49,815 nt of DNA from Nemertoderma westbladi (taxonomy: Eukaryota; Xenacoelomorpha; Nemertodermatida; Nemertodermatidae). Positions 1-11,640 of this stretch are shown here, piece by piece; position 1 is the stretch's first letter; each line of letters starts with the position of its first letter. Under the pieces are notes generated by a model. It did no database searches. It was not told where the DNA came from and saw only the letters and a program-made list of their open reading frames with translations. The position numbers and the translations under genes are program-made. The DNA lies in assembly GCA_032718475.1 (NCBI GenBank), contig JAUCBJ010006377.1:1-49815 (forward strand). Direction: 5' to 3'.

Positions 1-780
1 GGGGGGGGGGGGGGGTAGGTATAGTAATTTTACTACAATTTGATAAATCTCAAAGTTCCAAATATTTTTGACCTGATTGTTGGGCTTAAAGTTACAAATA
101 TCTTTTGAACTGTTTTCAACCTGGCAATGGTGATATATTGTTTATAATGAATGAGTATATTGGTCCTATAGCCTTCGTTAATCTGCAGAGTGCAGCGACC
201 GGATTGTCTGTATCTTTTAGATCTTTTTATTTCTTATTTTTTAATGGTCAGTTTTAATGAGTATATTGGTCACATAGCCCTCGTTGTTAATCAGCTGAGT
301 GCAGTGACCTGATTATCTGTATATATTAATTAGTTTGATGTTGCTATAGATATATATATTCCGAGTCGACTTTAAACATGTGCGTTTTATATGTCCGTAT
401 TTTATTTGAAATTTTATCATTATATTATATTAAATGCCAGCCTGTCTGGTGCTGTGCCACTGTGCACGCGACTAATAAAATATATGTGGTAGTAAGCTTT
501 TTTGCACTATTCACGATTATTTTTAAGAAAATTGGATAAAATATTCCACGTTTTTTTCACCATGTAATACGTAATTTTATTGTTAAATTTGTACCTTTTA
601 GTTGCTTAATATTCATTATTCAAAAACTGCTATTCCAATTATTGTCTTCAACCATCAAATCCTGATGCTGTCTTATTCAATGTTAAATAATTGAATGTTC
701 CCGATAAAAAATTTAATATAATAATAATTACAACACATATAACAAGTTCATATAAAAATTATAAATTATAATTATTTATT
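1..780. other. Gene-free AT-rich stretch with a duplicated segment
   Basis: The window opens with a run of 15 G. I see no coding exon here. A segment of about 65 bp beginning 'gagtatattggtc' near 150 is repeated imperfectly near 257; both copies carry a 'gccytcgtt' core and a 'gtgcagygacc' core. A GC-richer patch near 435-470 ('aaatgccagcctg' through 'gtgcacg') resembles one near 2255-2283, so it is probably part of a dispersed repeat. Confidence 0.5.
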
Positions 781-1139
781 ATTCTTCAGGGCCGATAAGA
801 AGTCACGGAACCCATATTTTCTACAAATCCTTTTCGTATTGCCTGAAATTTGAAACTCAACTATTCAACTCAAATATTTCTTTGGACATTGAAGATTCCA
901 AAACCTGTTGGGTCGTTCGGGAGCCTAAAGGCAAACCGATGGATGTTGACATTCACAGCAGCATAATAATCAACGGCTGCAATATTATGCGGGGTCGACA
1001 CATGACCTTGGGATAAAAATCTTTGGCTAAGACAATGATATTGTTTGCGATATTCGCCAAGAACTATTACTCCTCTCAAGTTTATTTTATAGGAAGGGTT
1101 GGACAACAAGGTGGTGGTAAGCATAGATACCATAGCTAC

Positions 1140-1850
1140 ACTGTGGAGCTGTGGCTGAGCCTCGGCTACTCTTCTTTACCCGCCTTGTAATGGGCTCGAT
1201 TTCTAGTTCTGAACGGGAGTCCATTGATGCCTTGCATCGGCGTGTCCTCAGACGCTTATTGCATGTCGGCAGCTATGTTAGTAACTACGCAATCTATGAC
1301 CTTCTGGGGGTGCGACCCTTGCCACAGGAATCCGTTCGGGCCTCTGTGGGATTACTCTTTAGAATAAAGAACTGTCCTAACACAAGACTTCAATCGGCCT
1401 TGATTGTAGCTTTGTGTTTAAATGACAATGGTGTAAAGTACAGTGGCATTGGTAGTACACTCCGGGTCTGCGGTACCATGTTAAACACAACTAACTCTTT
1501 TTTATTGAACTTTAGTTATCATTTTAAATCTCTCATGTCTCGGCTGGAAATGGGGACACCACTCATAGCAAGCAAAGCAAACAGTCGGCCGAAGCCGGAG
1601 GCGACCCGAAGGCTCCTCTTTCAATAGCTTCTACCCGAGGGTAGGGGTGGGCGCTACTCCTATCCCAAGATTTGCTCCCAGTAATTTAACTGGTACTCAT
1701 TTCATCGACCCCAGTGGATGAAAGGCTGAGTGGACCCTGGCGGGGCTGAACCTACAACCAATAGATTGCAGGCCCGGCGCTCAACCAACTGAGCTACCCC
1801 GCCTGACCTGAACTGAGCTACCACTCATAGAGGATATCTTAAATATTGAA
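1140..1850 (+). pseudogene. LINE reverse-transcriptase C-terminal remnant, split by a SINE
   Basis: An open frame from about 1151 reads as the C-terminal part of a non-LTR retrotransposon polyprotein, the region after the polymerase domain. Family-like pieces are 'IDALHRRVLRRLLHV' and 'YDLLGVRPLPQESVRAS'. The frame runs to about 1557, where a SINE is inserted. After the SINE and its target duplication it resumes as a short tail ending near 1850. No YADD active-site motif is visible and upstream parts are not recognisable, so this is a truncated dead copy. The LINE clade is not clear from this fragment. Confidence 0.5.
1569..1819 (-). mobile_element. tRNA-derived SINE (copy 1) with 11-bp target duplication
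   Basis: Read on the minus strand from about 1803, the element begins 'GGCGGGGTAGCTCAGTTGG' with an A box (TAGCTCAGTTGG) and then a B box (GGTTCAGCCCC), i.e. a tRNA-like Pol III promoter head. A conserved body follows, including 'GGGGTCGATGAAATGAGTACC' less its last base. The copy is flanked by the direct repeat 'accactcatag' at 1558-1568 and 1820-1830, which marks the insertion into the LINE frame. A second copy lies at 28499-28744. It is a SINE, not a functional tRNA gene. Confidence 0.85.
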
Positions 1851-2409
1851 TCAGAATGACTTATGACCTTGTTGGTATCACTTTCTCTGGAAAACATGAC
1901 AGGATTTTACGATATTTTAATCGAGTCTAATTTTATTTCAATTTAATTTTTAATAGCCCTACTGGAATATTATTATGGATTATTTTGTTTGATAAGACAC
2001 CCCATTTGTTAAATTGCACTATTGCTTCACTACAAATGGTTACACAACTTTCAAATATGTAATATTTAACAACTGTTTATTGTGCTTAAATGCCATTTTT
2101 ATGGGTTGTGATTGGTACTGTACCATTTAATTAAGTGTGTATTTTGAATCTTGTTTGTTGTGATACTCTACAACAATTATTGTTCTATAAATAGTAGCTA
2201 CATTTATGTGCATAGTGTTTTTAACGATTTTTTACTTATATTGATGATATTATTAAATGCCGGCGTGACCGTGCGTGCACGAATGAAATGAAATTAACTA
2301 GTTAAGAGTAAGACGGCCATATTTATAGATATGTTCCATTTAACATTTTTCATTTAAATGTTTCACAAAGTGTCTTTTGTGAAAATTCACCCTTCGTATC
2401 GCGGCCATT
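1831..2409. other. AT-rich gene-free stretch
   Basis: Apart from the end of the LINE remnant near 1850, no exon, RNA gene or clear repeat boundary is recognisable. The patch near 2255-2283 echoes the one near 435-470. Confidence 0.4.
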
Positions 2410-2417
2410 CTTCACAC

Positions 2418-4019
2418 TAGTGTTGCAACGAGATCCCGATCCCGAAAATCGGGATCCCGATAGAAAATCCCGCTCCCGATGTATCGGGATTTGCTAAATA
2501 CGAATTTATATAGCTTAAAACTTGTAAAATTGTATAAAAATGTACAATTTTTGCCAATAAAAAAATAATATATTTATCAAAAACAAATATTTTGGAGGAC
2601 TTTCATTGGATGATTGATAAGATGATAGAGTCAGGAAATGTAAGGTAATATCCTAGACATTTATCCGGGAATTTCCTATTTTATTAATTTATTATATAAA
2701 GTTTAGTTTTAATAGTAGGCCTAAATATTTACATAAAATATACTCATATTAATTACATAAAATAGTAATAATAATAAGATTTCAACTGAAAAAAAGATAA
2801 GGACTTAGTGTTTTGTCAATTTCATTATTACTGTAACTATATAGGAAAACTCAATTAGAGTTAACACTAGAAACAACTGATTCCTGCTTAGTGGTGTTGA
2901 AGTGGTTCGGTGACTTGGATCTTGTGGTCGTAACTCGTAACTACGGGTGAAGTATACTTTTCCGGGAATTTCCTCGAAAAAACATATTTCCGTAAAACTC
3001 ACATCCCTAATGATTAGGGATGTTGCGAATGTCATATTTTTAATTAATATTAATATTATAAATTATAATAAATTAATATTATTTTTAACATCCGCGGATG
3101 CAGATGTCTGAGGTGACATCCACACGGGATGTCTATTATCGGATGTCTATTAAAACATGTATATTTTTGCCTGGCCTTCCTTTTACATCAAGGTTATACC
3201 AGCATTATAATATTATATTATAATCTTAAATTAATAAACTAACAAGAGTCTAAGGTTAAAAAACAGAATTGGACATAATATAACAAAACAATAATACAAC
3301 AAACATTTTTTTATATTTTTCCCGTCGAGTGTTAGTGTAATTTTAAGATAAAATAAAAAAAATTTCATAAGGGAAAAAGTAATTATTATTGAAAATATAA
3401 TTGAGTGGTTGCTGGGCCTTCCGACAGGATACTTGAATAGTGCATGTAACATCCGCATGCCATGGGTGATGCGGAAATCATGCGGATGCGGATATTCGCC
3501 ACATCCCTACTAATGATTAATGAAGGATAGATTAATTCACATGATTTATAACTGATTTCTGAATCTGAATTTATATCTGAAGTTCATTCATTAAATATAT
3601 TAAAATTATGATAGTATATTAAAGTCATTGAGATAATTGAAATTGACTATATATATTATAAATAATAGAAACACTGCTTGTTGCTGTTTATTGAATATGA
3701 TAAAACATTTTTATAAGTCAGACTGCTGTAGATATATTAAAAATGTTGCAGAAATTATATTAAACACGTACAGACGTATGTGAAATGAAATACACACCTG
3801 CGATTACTGTCTGTGAACCATTTGAAAAACGTCAGTGGACATGTTTATACATCTTATCTACGCATTTTGAGAACTTGAGATTTCTCAAAAGTTTTTTTAC
3901 TCATATAAAGATGGCAGGGGAGATAGCTAGTTTAAGTTTTGGATGAGTGTGGTCGCAATAAAATAATAAATCCCGATCTCGAATCCCGAAAATTGGATCC
4001 CGATCCCGTTACAACACTA
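2418..4019. mobile_element. hAT-like non-autonomous DNA transposon (outer element)
   Basis: The ends are inverted repeats: the left begins 'TAGTGTTGCAACGAGATC' and the right, read inward on the minus strand, begins 'TAGTGTTGTAACGGGATC'. Both continue into repeated 'GGGATC' and 'CCCGATC' words. The flanks are 'cttcacac' (2410-2417) and 'gttcacac' (4020-4027), an 8-bp duplication with one mismatch, as expected for hAT elements. No transposase frame is visible. A second element is nested inside at 3015-3509. Confidence 0.7.
3015..3509. mobile_element. Nested hAT-like MITE with perfect 8-bp target duplication
   Basis: The left end 'TAGGGATGTTGCGAATGTC' and the right end, read inward, 'TAGGGATGTGGCGAATATC' form terminal inverted repeats. 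Identical 8-bp direct repeats 'ctaatgat' lie at 3007-3014 and 3510-3517. The interior is AT-rich with 'catccgcggatg' type palindromes and no transposase. It sits inside the 2418-4019 element and so is the younger insertion. Confidence 0.8.
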
Positions 4020-4435
4020 GTTCACACCACTTACCAACATAAGATAAAAAATGGTTACATTGGAATAGTGTGGAATCGTACAATTATATAAGAACTTAGG
4101 CATTTTGACAAGACAATTATTGATTATTTTACAAAAATATACTAAATTATAGATATCAATCAGGCTAAAATACTTTTGGGAAATAAGAAAAATACTTTTG
4201 GGAAATAAGATTCTCCCTGCCCTCCACAATAATATTTCTCAATGTTCAATCAATCTAAAATATCTGCATTTGGGTGGAGTTCAGAAGTCAGAGACCTTGA
4301 AAATAAACTCATATTAATCAGCTGAACAATTATTGGAAAAATGTTGTTTTGAGTTTTACTGTATTCTACGCGAGGAAATCCCGAATATGTCAATAATGCT
4401 AGGGAGGGGGGGGGGGGGTGTAAAAGGTAACCTAC

Positions 4436-5152
4436 CACGTTATCCATCCCGTGTACCAACTGCTGCGCCTCTACGTCGGTGCCGCGATCCCCCAACCCAT
4501 CCGGAATCTCGCACGATCCTTCCTTCAACGACTTGTACTCCGACTTCCCGATACTCGTCGGATAAACCTCGAACCCGACGACGCGAAACTTCCCGTCCTC
4601 TAGGGGATGGAACCGCAAGGAGAAGTCCAAGTGGTTGTTCAGGTAATACTTGTCGTCGTCGCTATAGTAACCCAATCGATAGCCCATCTCGTATTCACTT
4701 CGTTCCGATTCCAGAATACGGAAGGGTGTCGCTACTGGCAGGTTATCCGCGATCAGATGAACGTAGTATTCGAATTTAATTCGGTTGATAAACAACATTG
4801 TCTGAGAGTCGCTTAAAGTTACCGTGCCAGATTTACAAGCTGTCGCGCAAGAAACGCTTTTGGCCATGTTTATCTTAAAGGGCGTGTTTACTATGCGATC
4901 GCCACGTAATATTTCGCCTAGATTCTCAGAAATGTATTCTAGGTCGTTCTCGGGTTGACAGAAGCCCAAAGAGTAGTACTCGTAAGGGAGTTGGGTTTTA
5001 GAGCTGGTCATTTTAACTGCCTTTACTTTAACTTCTTCATCGTCAGTGTAGTCGTAAGGGGCAACGCCAGGGACATAGAATGATGTCACAGAATATATGT
5101 TGCAGGAAATGATAAGTAGCAAAACCACGGGAACATGAAATATTATTGACAT
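4436..5152 (-). CDS. TM9SF4: TM9SF4-like nonaspanin, first coding exon (partial gene)
   Basis: This exon encodes 239 residues of a transmembrane-9 superfamily protein. It starts at an ATG followed by a hydrophobic signal peptide of about 24 residues, then the family hallmark 'FYVPGVAPYDY', then 'QLPYEYYSLGFCQPEN', 'ENLGEILRGDRIVNTPF' and 'YYVHLIADNLPVAT'. These are the conserved parts of the lumenal N-terminal domain. 'FYVPGVAP' favours TM9SF4 over TM9SF2. The frame ends in codon phase 0 at a good donor, ...GTG|GTAGGT, at 4436/4435. The following residues of the open frame are intron. Family members are Golgi/endosomal multispanning proteins that help sort transmembrane cargo. The nine membrane segments must be encoded by exons left of the window; none is visible in 1-4430, so intron 1 exceeds 4.4 kb. 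A run of G (C on the coding strand) lies just inside the intron near 4406-4418. Confidence 0.92.
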
Positions 5153-5309
5153 TTTCGAGGAAATCTGGTTCTCTCTTGTTACTGCAGTACTGGTTACTGC
5201 TGGACTGATTATTTAGCTGTTTAGAGTTTAGCACTACCGTAGGTCGGTAGGCGTAGGCCTATCAATTGAGCTATTGCTGTATTGCTGTATTGCTTCCGTT
5301 TCTATTGTT

Positions 5310-6910
5310 GTGAAGTTGAAGTTGAAGTTTTTTATTTACACCAAAGACTCATTAAAATATAACTGATACTGGAGTAAAATACACAATAATACGTAAGAAG
5401 ATCACATAGATACAGTATCAACGATCGCATACATCACAAGGCACAATAAGTAAAGATACAGAGATATGCACAATTGATCCGATTAGATATTTACAGTACC
5501 GGTAGGCGATATATGAAGTAAAAACATTAGGTACGTGATATTTACAAGTTTAAAAATTTGTCAAGCTACTACTTGGTGTAGAGGATAGCCTCATGAGGTA
5601 TAACCTCGTTTCCATGAGGGTCCCCTTGTAGGTCTGGTTTTTTTAAAGCAAAGAAATCCGTCACTAACAAGTCTGTCTAACATGATAAAATAAAATAATT
5701 GGTCGGCATAAGATATAAGTAGTAGGATAAAATTAATGAAATAAAAAAGAAAAACTATAGGTTTTTATTACTGGGCGGTTAAAAGTTAAAAATACGTTTA
5801 TTATTTAATACTATTTGCCAAATTTATATTTAAAAATATTTTCTTTAAAATCATAGTACTGTGTAGTGTACTGTTAATACTGTTTAAATAGAGTTTTGTT
5901 TAAATTATTATGTTTTGAAAATATAGTTTCGTATTACATTCCTGAAGTATTATAGTATTTCAAGATGACAATAAAGGGAATAGTACGAAATAAAATATAC
6001 GTTTACAAAATGAATCAAATGCCTTTCAATATTGCCATACCACTTCTTCGTTCCGAGTTAATTTACCCATAAAATGTGTTTTCACTTGGTGTTTGAAGGA
6101 CTCTATGGAGACCGCGTTGCGCAAGTCTGGAGGTAGTGAGTTCCATATCGTTGGCCCCATGAATGAAAAACATTCGCAACCCGTTGCTGTGCGCCGCAAC
6201 GGGACGACTGCGCGTGTATTGCCGCCTCGGAGGTTAATAGATACGGAATTAAATTGTACTAGGGAGGAGAGATACGGTGGTGAGAGCGATTTCGTGATGC
6301 GGAACACGTGCGTTGCAATTAGTTGGTTGATGCGCCATTCTACTGGTAGCCAAGACAGTTGATTGTAATGTTCTTGTGATATATGCTGTCTGCTAGGGAG
6401 ACGGAGGCAGAAGCGAATACTTTTCCTTTGCAATGCTTGAAGTTGGGTCCTTAGACTTTTCGCTGTGCTAGGATACCAGCATGAAGCTACGAAATCCAGA
6501 TGCGGTTGGATTAAGGTATTGCATAGCTGCCTTCTCAATTGGGTGTCTAGGACCCCGCCTTGTCTGTATAAAAAACGAAGGTTTTTATTACCTTTCTTTA
6601 TTACATGTGATGCCATCGAGTTTCCTGACAAATCCATATCTAGATGACAGCCCAGATACTTTATGGTTTTCCTTTGTTCTATTTGCAGACCATTGCATGT
6701 AACCTTCAATTCATTATTTCCCGCCAGTCTACTTTGTGTTCCAAAAACAACAGCAGTAGTCTTTTTGAAGTTCAGACTCAATCTGTTATCAGTCGCCCAG
6801 TTGAATACGTTGGTCAGAGTTGTTGACAGAGCTATAGACAGTTTCCCGACGTTGTCGTGCGCAGCCAGGATATTGGAGTCATCGGCGAGTTGTATAGGCC
6901 TAGCTGTATA
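5310..6910 (-). pseudogene. L2/CR1-like LINE: reverse-transcriptase C-terminus and 3' end
   Basis: An open frame of 251 residues from 6781 to 6026, extendable upstream to about 6905, matches the C-terminal half of a non-LTR reverse transcriptase. Upstream is 'IQLADDSNILAAHDN', a degenerate form of the YADD catalytic motif. Then come 'TIKYLGCHLDMDLSG', 'LRRQLCNTLIQPHLDFVA' and the terminal block 'FMGPTIWNSLPPDLRNA', typical of CR1/L2-type elements. The 3' untranslated part runs to about 5310, where a short hexanucleotide repeat (gttgaa units, 5308-5326) forms the tail, as often in this group. The 5' part is missing, so the copy is 5'-truncated. Confidence 0.75.
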
Positions 6911-6923
6911 GGCCTATGAGATT

Positions 6924-7220
6924 CAGATAGGGGGGAAACTGGACGCAATAAAAATGCATCCCTCTTCAGGCAGTCAGGGGAAATTCGACGCAAATAATTG
7001 AATAACAGCTGATTACTCTCAAAAATAAAACTGTAACCTGTTCTATTGTCAGATTGTGTTTAGTTTATTGCTGTATTGTTTTGGTTAAAATAACGTGACA
7101 TGACTGTAACCTGCTCCTTTCCCTAAATTGAGAATTTAACTAAATTGAGAATTTAACTGACATTGAGGCGGGATATTAATTCGCCAAGGCCGGTTTTGCG
7201 TCCAGTTTCCCCCCTGTCTC
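6924..7220. mobile_element. MITE with 8-bp target duplication (hAT-like)
   Basis: Inverted ends share 'AGGGGGGAAACTGGACGCAA' (left from 6929) and 'CAGGGGGGAAACTGGACGC' (right, read inward). The direct repeat 'atgagatt' flanks it at 6916-6923 and 7221-7228. It has no coding capacity, and lies at the 5' edge of the LINE remnant. Confidence 0.75.
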
Positions 7221-7228
7221 ATGAGATT

Positions 7229-7800
7229 AGAATATAACTAAGCTGTTAAGTACTGAAGTATAAGTCAGTAAGTACCTACCTAGGTCAGTACAGCAGTAGG
7301 AGTAGGTAATTAGCAATTTACAGAACTGGAGAAAAATACAGTACAGGTACGGTATATAGGTCATGTAGGTAATACTGTAATAGCCTATTACTGTATTAGG
7401 CCTACTGCAGTACTGTAGCTGTAGTACAGTAGTACAACAGTACAAGCAAGGATGAAGGACTACTGCTGTACTGCAGTACTGTGTACTGCTGTACTGAAGA
7501 AAGGACTGTCACGTTGGCACACAGTAAACTGGTAAATCCAGACTTCGCTAGCGTAAGCCATGTCAGCATGTTGTTAATGTTTAATGTTAATGATAGCATA
7601 GCATACAGGCATAGCTGTAACCAGAACGGATAAACATGCACCCCATGTGGGGAAAAAACGTTGGCGAATATATTTATGATATTAGTTTTTCAATTATCTG
7701 TGGCTTTCATGTATCGGTGTATTGTTTTCTATATTTTAATGTTTCTTAATTGATACCGGTAATGTAGACTAGCTCATACTTTCATATCTATATTAATCTG
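7229..7800. other. Low-complexity 'CAGTACTG'-rich stretch
   Basis: Between about 7245 and 7500 the sequence is dominated by short palindromic words such as 'cagtactg', 'gtacagtac' and 'taggccta'. Short open frames here show no family resemblance. No exon is recognised. Confidence 0.4.
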
Positions 7801-7804
7801 TAGC

Positions 7805-7915
7805 TGTAGGCCCTAGCACCTGGCTTTGTTGGGGTAATGATAATAAAAGCGCGTTGAGTATGCTGAGCGTAGAAAATCGCTATATAAATAACCAATATTA
7901 ATTATTATTATTAAT
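7805..7915 (-). repeat. Dispersed repeat with 'tagcgcttttctacgctc' core, copy 1
   Basis: On the minus strand this reads 'aatattggttatttatata', then a gcgattttctacgctcagc block and 'tactcaacgcgc', then 'attaccccaacaaagccagg'. The same sequence occurs on the plus strand near 28208-28295, so it is a dispersed element present at least twice here. Confidence 0.7.
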
Positions 7916-7987
7916 ATTATAATTAGTAGGGTTGTTTGCTGGGATCGACTCATGGGTTCCTGACTGGAATACTTACAAAGATCGCCT

Positions 7988-8250
7988 TGGTGGGCCACGA
8001 CCCGGTTGGGCCGGGGGGGGGGGGGGGGGGTCTAGGATTGGGACGCTCTGATTGGCCGAAACTGAAACTCGATAAATCTCAACTAGAATTAAACGAAACT
8101 AGTCTACACTCGCTAGGAACATCCCTCACCTTAGTCTTAACACCATGGGCGGGCCACGACCCTGTTGGAGCGGGGGTCTAGGATTGGGATTAGGAATCAG
8201 ACTCAATAACTAAATAAATCTCGACTAGAATTAAACTAAACTTGTTATTT
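7988..8250 (+). repeat. Imperfect tandem duplication, unit about 165 bp
   Basis: The block 'gggccacgaccc(g/t)gttgg' followed by a G run, 'tctaggattggga' and 'aactagaattaaac' occurs near 7993 and again near 8152. The first copy has a 17-18 nt G run (near 8012-8030) where the second has five G. Confidence 0.65.
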
Positions 8251-8890
8251 CTCGATAGTGTAAAATATTGCTGTTAAGTTGGGGTAGTGTAGAGGTAGAC
8301 CCTCCTTTACTGCTATCAAGGACGCGTTTTTCGACAGAGCCTCGTCCAAGCCAAAACAATGAACCAGAAACACTATCATTAACATGGGCTAGCTAGAGGG
8401 ACATATAACATTGAAGTAAATCACAAGTAGTAAACACATTTTTTTTTTATTTTTCGTGAACCCTCTTGTGTGGCAATCTCATAAATACAGAATGTTAAAA
8501 AACATCTACTCCTCCCGCACAATTTCTTGAAATTAGCTTCAGAGGATTGGATTCATTCAGCACTTTTTTTTACATAAATCTTGTGAATCAAAATTTTAAA
8601 TTGTGGCTTTGGAATGAAACTTCTGCAGCTTAAAAACGTTTTGGCAGAAAAATTCCAAATTTGGTACAGTACCTCCAAACAGTGAAAAGGAAACGTTTTG
8701 AATGCTTTACCTTAAGAAATTCAAAATTCTGATCCACAAGTTTTGTAGTCAACACTTTAACCAAATAAATAAAAAAGTTTTTGTAACAGCTTCAAAATTG
8801 ATTACTTTTAGTTGGCCTTTGGTTGTCCACGCGGTTCATTCACTAGCCCCTTTTATAGTTACGTTATTGCCAAATAAATGATACTACTGT
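8251..8890. other. Gene-free stretch
   Basis: AT-rich sequence with T and A runs. No exon, RNA gene or repeat boundary is recognised. Confidence 0.4.
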
Positions 8891-8899
8891 ATATTAATA

Positions 8900-10318
8900 G
8901 GGTGTAAACGTTATGCCCATGCCCTAAACCCATGCCCAAAACCAAGACCCATGCCCAAACCCCATGCCAATGCCCAAAGCCCAAGCCCAAAACCCATGCC
9001 CAAAACTCATGCCCAAAACCCACGCTTATAATTATAAATATACATTGCATTCTTAAAAATGCAGCTGCAATGCAGCATGCCGATCCTAGAATAATTATAA
9101 AACTATGTTTATTACATGGTATTATTTATTACAAAACCATTTTGTTTATTGTTCATATGGTTGCGCACATCAGAATAGAACGTACAATAACAGAAATAGC
9201 TGCTTTATTGGCGATATCTGGATGGGGCATCAAGATTACAGATATACAGTATCTGTTACACATTACTGATACATCGTGCCCGGCAATCGCCCAATGTCCT
9301 AACGCCCACCTAGCACAGCACATGTACCACTGACGGTTCATGTGTTTCCTGTTTCTATACATAGAAAAAGTTATTCTGTTTAGTGACAGTATATTTCCAA
9401 GGTGATTGGAAGAAAAAGGATGCTGGAATGACGCAGAGCAGCGGAGAAAATAATGATCAACCATTCGTTGCCTTGGGGGAAACTCGTCTAGGTTATGAGA
9501 CTCTCGGCTCGGCTTAGGGCTGACGGAATTCACCGCAACGACGACCATCTAGTACTGTATTATAGATGGTAGCGTTATCAGTTACTGAATACTGAGTGCC
9601 CGATCGGTGAATGTGGTAGGTGCGTAGCCACATCCGAATTGACGGATTCGTGAGAAGTTGAATCCTTCACAACAACCCATACTCGGTCGAACGAGTATCC
9701 CACTCTTCCCACAAAGTATCACCAACACGAGTAAATAATTTTATCCCGCCTGTTGGCTGGAGCTGTTCTGGTCTCGATCACTCGATCTAGCAATTCCTTT
9801 TGGGGCTGTTCATAGAGTCTTATCTTAATCTATGATTGTCTCGTATGGTATCCGATTCTAATCACCACACAATAGAGTACTCATTAGAGAATACCCTACA
9901 GTAATTAGCTTAAATAGAATATTTACGTAATACAGTAATAGAGTAGGCCAATTAAAGTCAACCGGATATTGCTGAGAAGCTACAGTATATTGGCTCATAA
10001 CAGCATAAGCCACTGTACTGTACCAGATCTGTTTAAAAGTATTTTTGGAGTATTTATTTGTCACTATTAAAAAAATTAATAAAACACTAACAACAGTACA
10101 GCAGTACTAAATACTTGGCCTTCTAAGCGGGGAAGCCTCCAGTTATTTTATGGCCATAAACATGGGCTATAAGCTAACTTGGGTTGGGTATGGTTTTGGG
10201 CTGGGCATGGGTTTTGGGCATGGGTTTTGAGCATGGGCTTTGGGCATGGGTCTTGGGTTTTGAGCATGCGTTTTGGGTTTGAGCATGGGTTTTAGGCATG
10301 GGCGTAACGTTTACACCC
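8900..10318. mobile_element. MULE-like non-autonomous transposon with 9-bp target duplication
   Basis: The left end begins 'GGGTGTAAACGTTATGCCC' and the right end, read inward, 'GGGTGTAAACGTTACGCCC'. Each end continues for over 100 bp into tandem copies of a 'CCCATGCCCAAAA'-like word (left 8913-9025, right 10180-10310), so the inverted repeats are long and internally repetitive. The perfect 9-bp direct repeat 'atattaata' lies at 8891-8899 and 10319-10327. A 9-bp duplication and long inverted repeats fit the Mutator superfamily. No transposase is recognised; a 131-residue open frame near 9153-9548 (-) resembles nothing I know. Confidence 0.75.
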
Positions 10319-10564
10319 ATATTAATATTGTATATAAATTTTGAGTTAGTTTGTATTTAATCATAATAAAACTATAATATATTAAACATGTGGTCAATTA
10401 GAACACAATCAGAAAATAACCACTGAATTATAAATAGTCTATTAGCACACACAACCTGCGTCAGTTCACATTTTGGCATTCTGATCTTCTTACTGTCCAA
10501 TCAACTAACTCGATCTGTTTCTATGAGTCTACAATTCTTCTTCAGAACTTCTATGAAGGATGAT

Positions 10565-10752
10565 CTAACGTGATTGGTAGAGTTCCTGCATCCTTTGTTT
10601 GGCCTTGATGTATGGCGCGAGAAAGGAAAGGTATGGCAACAACGGCCATGGGGATATATAATGTTTATTTCCCTTTAAACTCAACCGTATTAACTTCAGT
10701 TGTACTGAGTAGTAGTCGCGCATCCTAGTCCACGTTACTTTGAAACATTTAA
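10565..10752 (-). CDS. Poly-MADF gene, terminal exon E (second half of MADF-5)
   Basis: The exon begins after the acceptor 'tttatttcag' in phase 1 and ends at TAG (10565-10567). It encodes 'FKVTWTRMRDYYSVQL', then a short spacer, then 'WPLLPYLSFLAPYI' and a basic tail. This is the second half of a MADF domain: the W..LR..y...L block and the aromatic xxFL block. In the known MADF protein Adf-1 the same half follows directly after a first half. Here the matching first half is at the end of exon D (11641-11770). Given the three stops in exon D, this exon may no longer be translated in this allele, although its splice site, frame and stop are intact. Confidence 0.7.
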
Positions 10753-11640
10753 CTGAAATAAACAACAGAGTTTCCAGTTACTACCAACTGCGTTTATAAT
10801 AATTAATGATACTACGCCTTTTACCAACGGTTAGTGTTCAAAGGAACAAACGCACTAAAAACAGTACAGAAAAGGTATCAGGGCTAAGGAAAATAAAGCA
10901 AAAAACATCACCAATAAAATAATTACAGGCAATTACAATGTTACCTATTTATATAAAATAAAAATTTCAAAAATTTAAATGAAAAAATAAAATTATTAAT
11001 AATTAATTTAAAAAGTAATTAACAATTATTAATAATTCGTTAAAACGTAGATTAATAACTCAATATTGGAGAGCTACAAAACTTAGAGTGATTATTGTAT
11101 TTATAAGCAATATATTGAAATCCTCAACTAAAATGAAATTGTATGGTAAACTAAAACCGTCCATGCTAACTTTATATTATTTATTCTGCGACCATGCTAA
11201 CTTTATATTATTTATTCTGCGACCATGCTAACTTTATATTATTTATTCTGCGACCATGCTAACTTTATATTATTTATTCTGCGACCATGCTAACTTTATA
11301 TTATTTATCCTGCGACCATGCTAACTTTATATTATTTTTTGTGCGACCATGCTAACTTTATCACATTTATTGTATGACCGCATGCTAACTTTATCTTGTT
11401 TATTGCACAACCATGCTAATTTTATCACATATCACATTTATTGTGCATCCATGCTAATTTTATCACATTTATTGTGCAACCATGCTAACTTTATCTTGTT
11501 TATTGTGTCACCATGCTAACTTTATATTTGTTATTGCGCGATTATGCTATATCTTATTTATTATGAGACCATGCTAACTTTATTTTGTTTGTTGTCAATC
11601 TGTATAGTTGCGTGACTTTGTGTGCAACGCAACAACTTAC
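10753..11640 (-). other. Intron D/E of the poly-MADF gene with minisatellite
   Basis: The donor GTAAGT (11640 downward) and the acceptor TTTCAG (to 10753) delimit an 888-bp intron. Between about 11155 and 11590 it contains roughly 14 copies of a 29-33 bp unit, 'gaccatgctaactttata' plus 'ttatttattctgc', which decay toward the right. The rest is AT-rich. Confidence 0.7.

Noticed and set aside
1740-1803. A functional tRNA gene at the head of the SINE
   Set aside because: The tRNA-like head is joined to a SINE body, flanked by a target duplication and repeated at 28.7 kb.
9153-9548. 131-residue minus-strand frame as a transposase or host gene
   Set aside because: It lies inside the MULE-like element but shows no DDE-type spacing, zinc finger or other recognisable motif.
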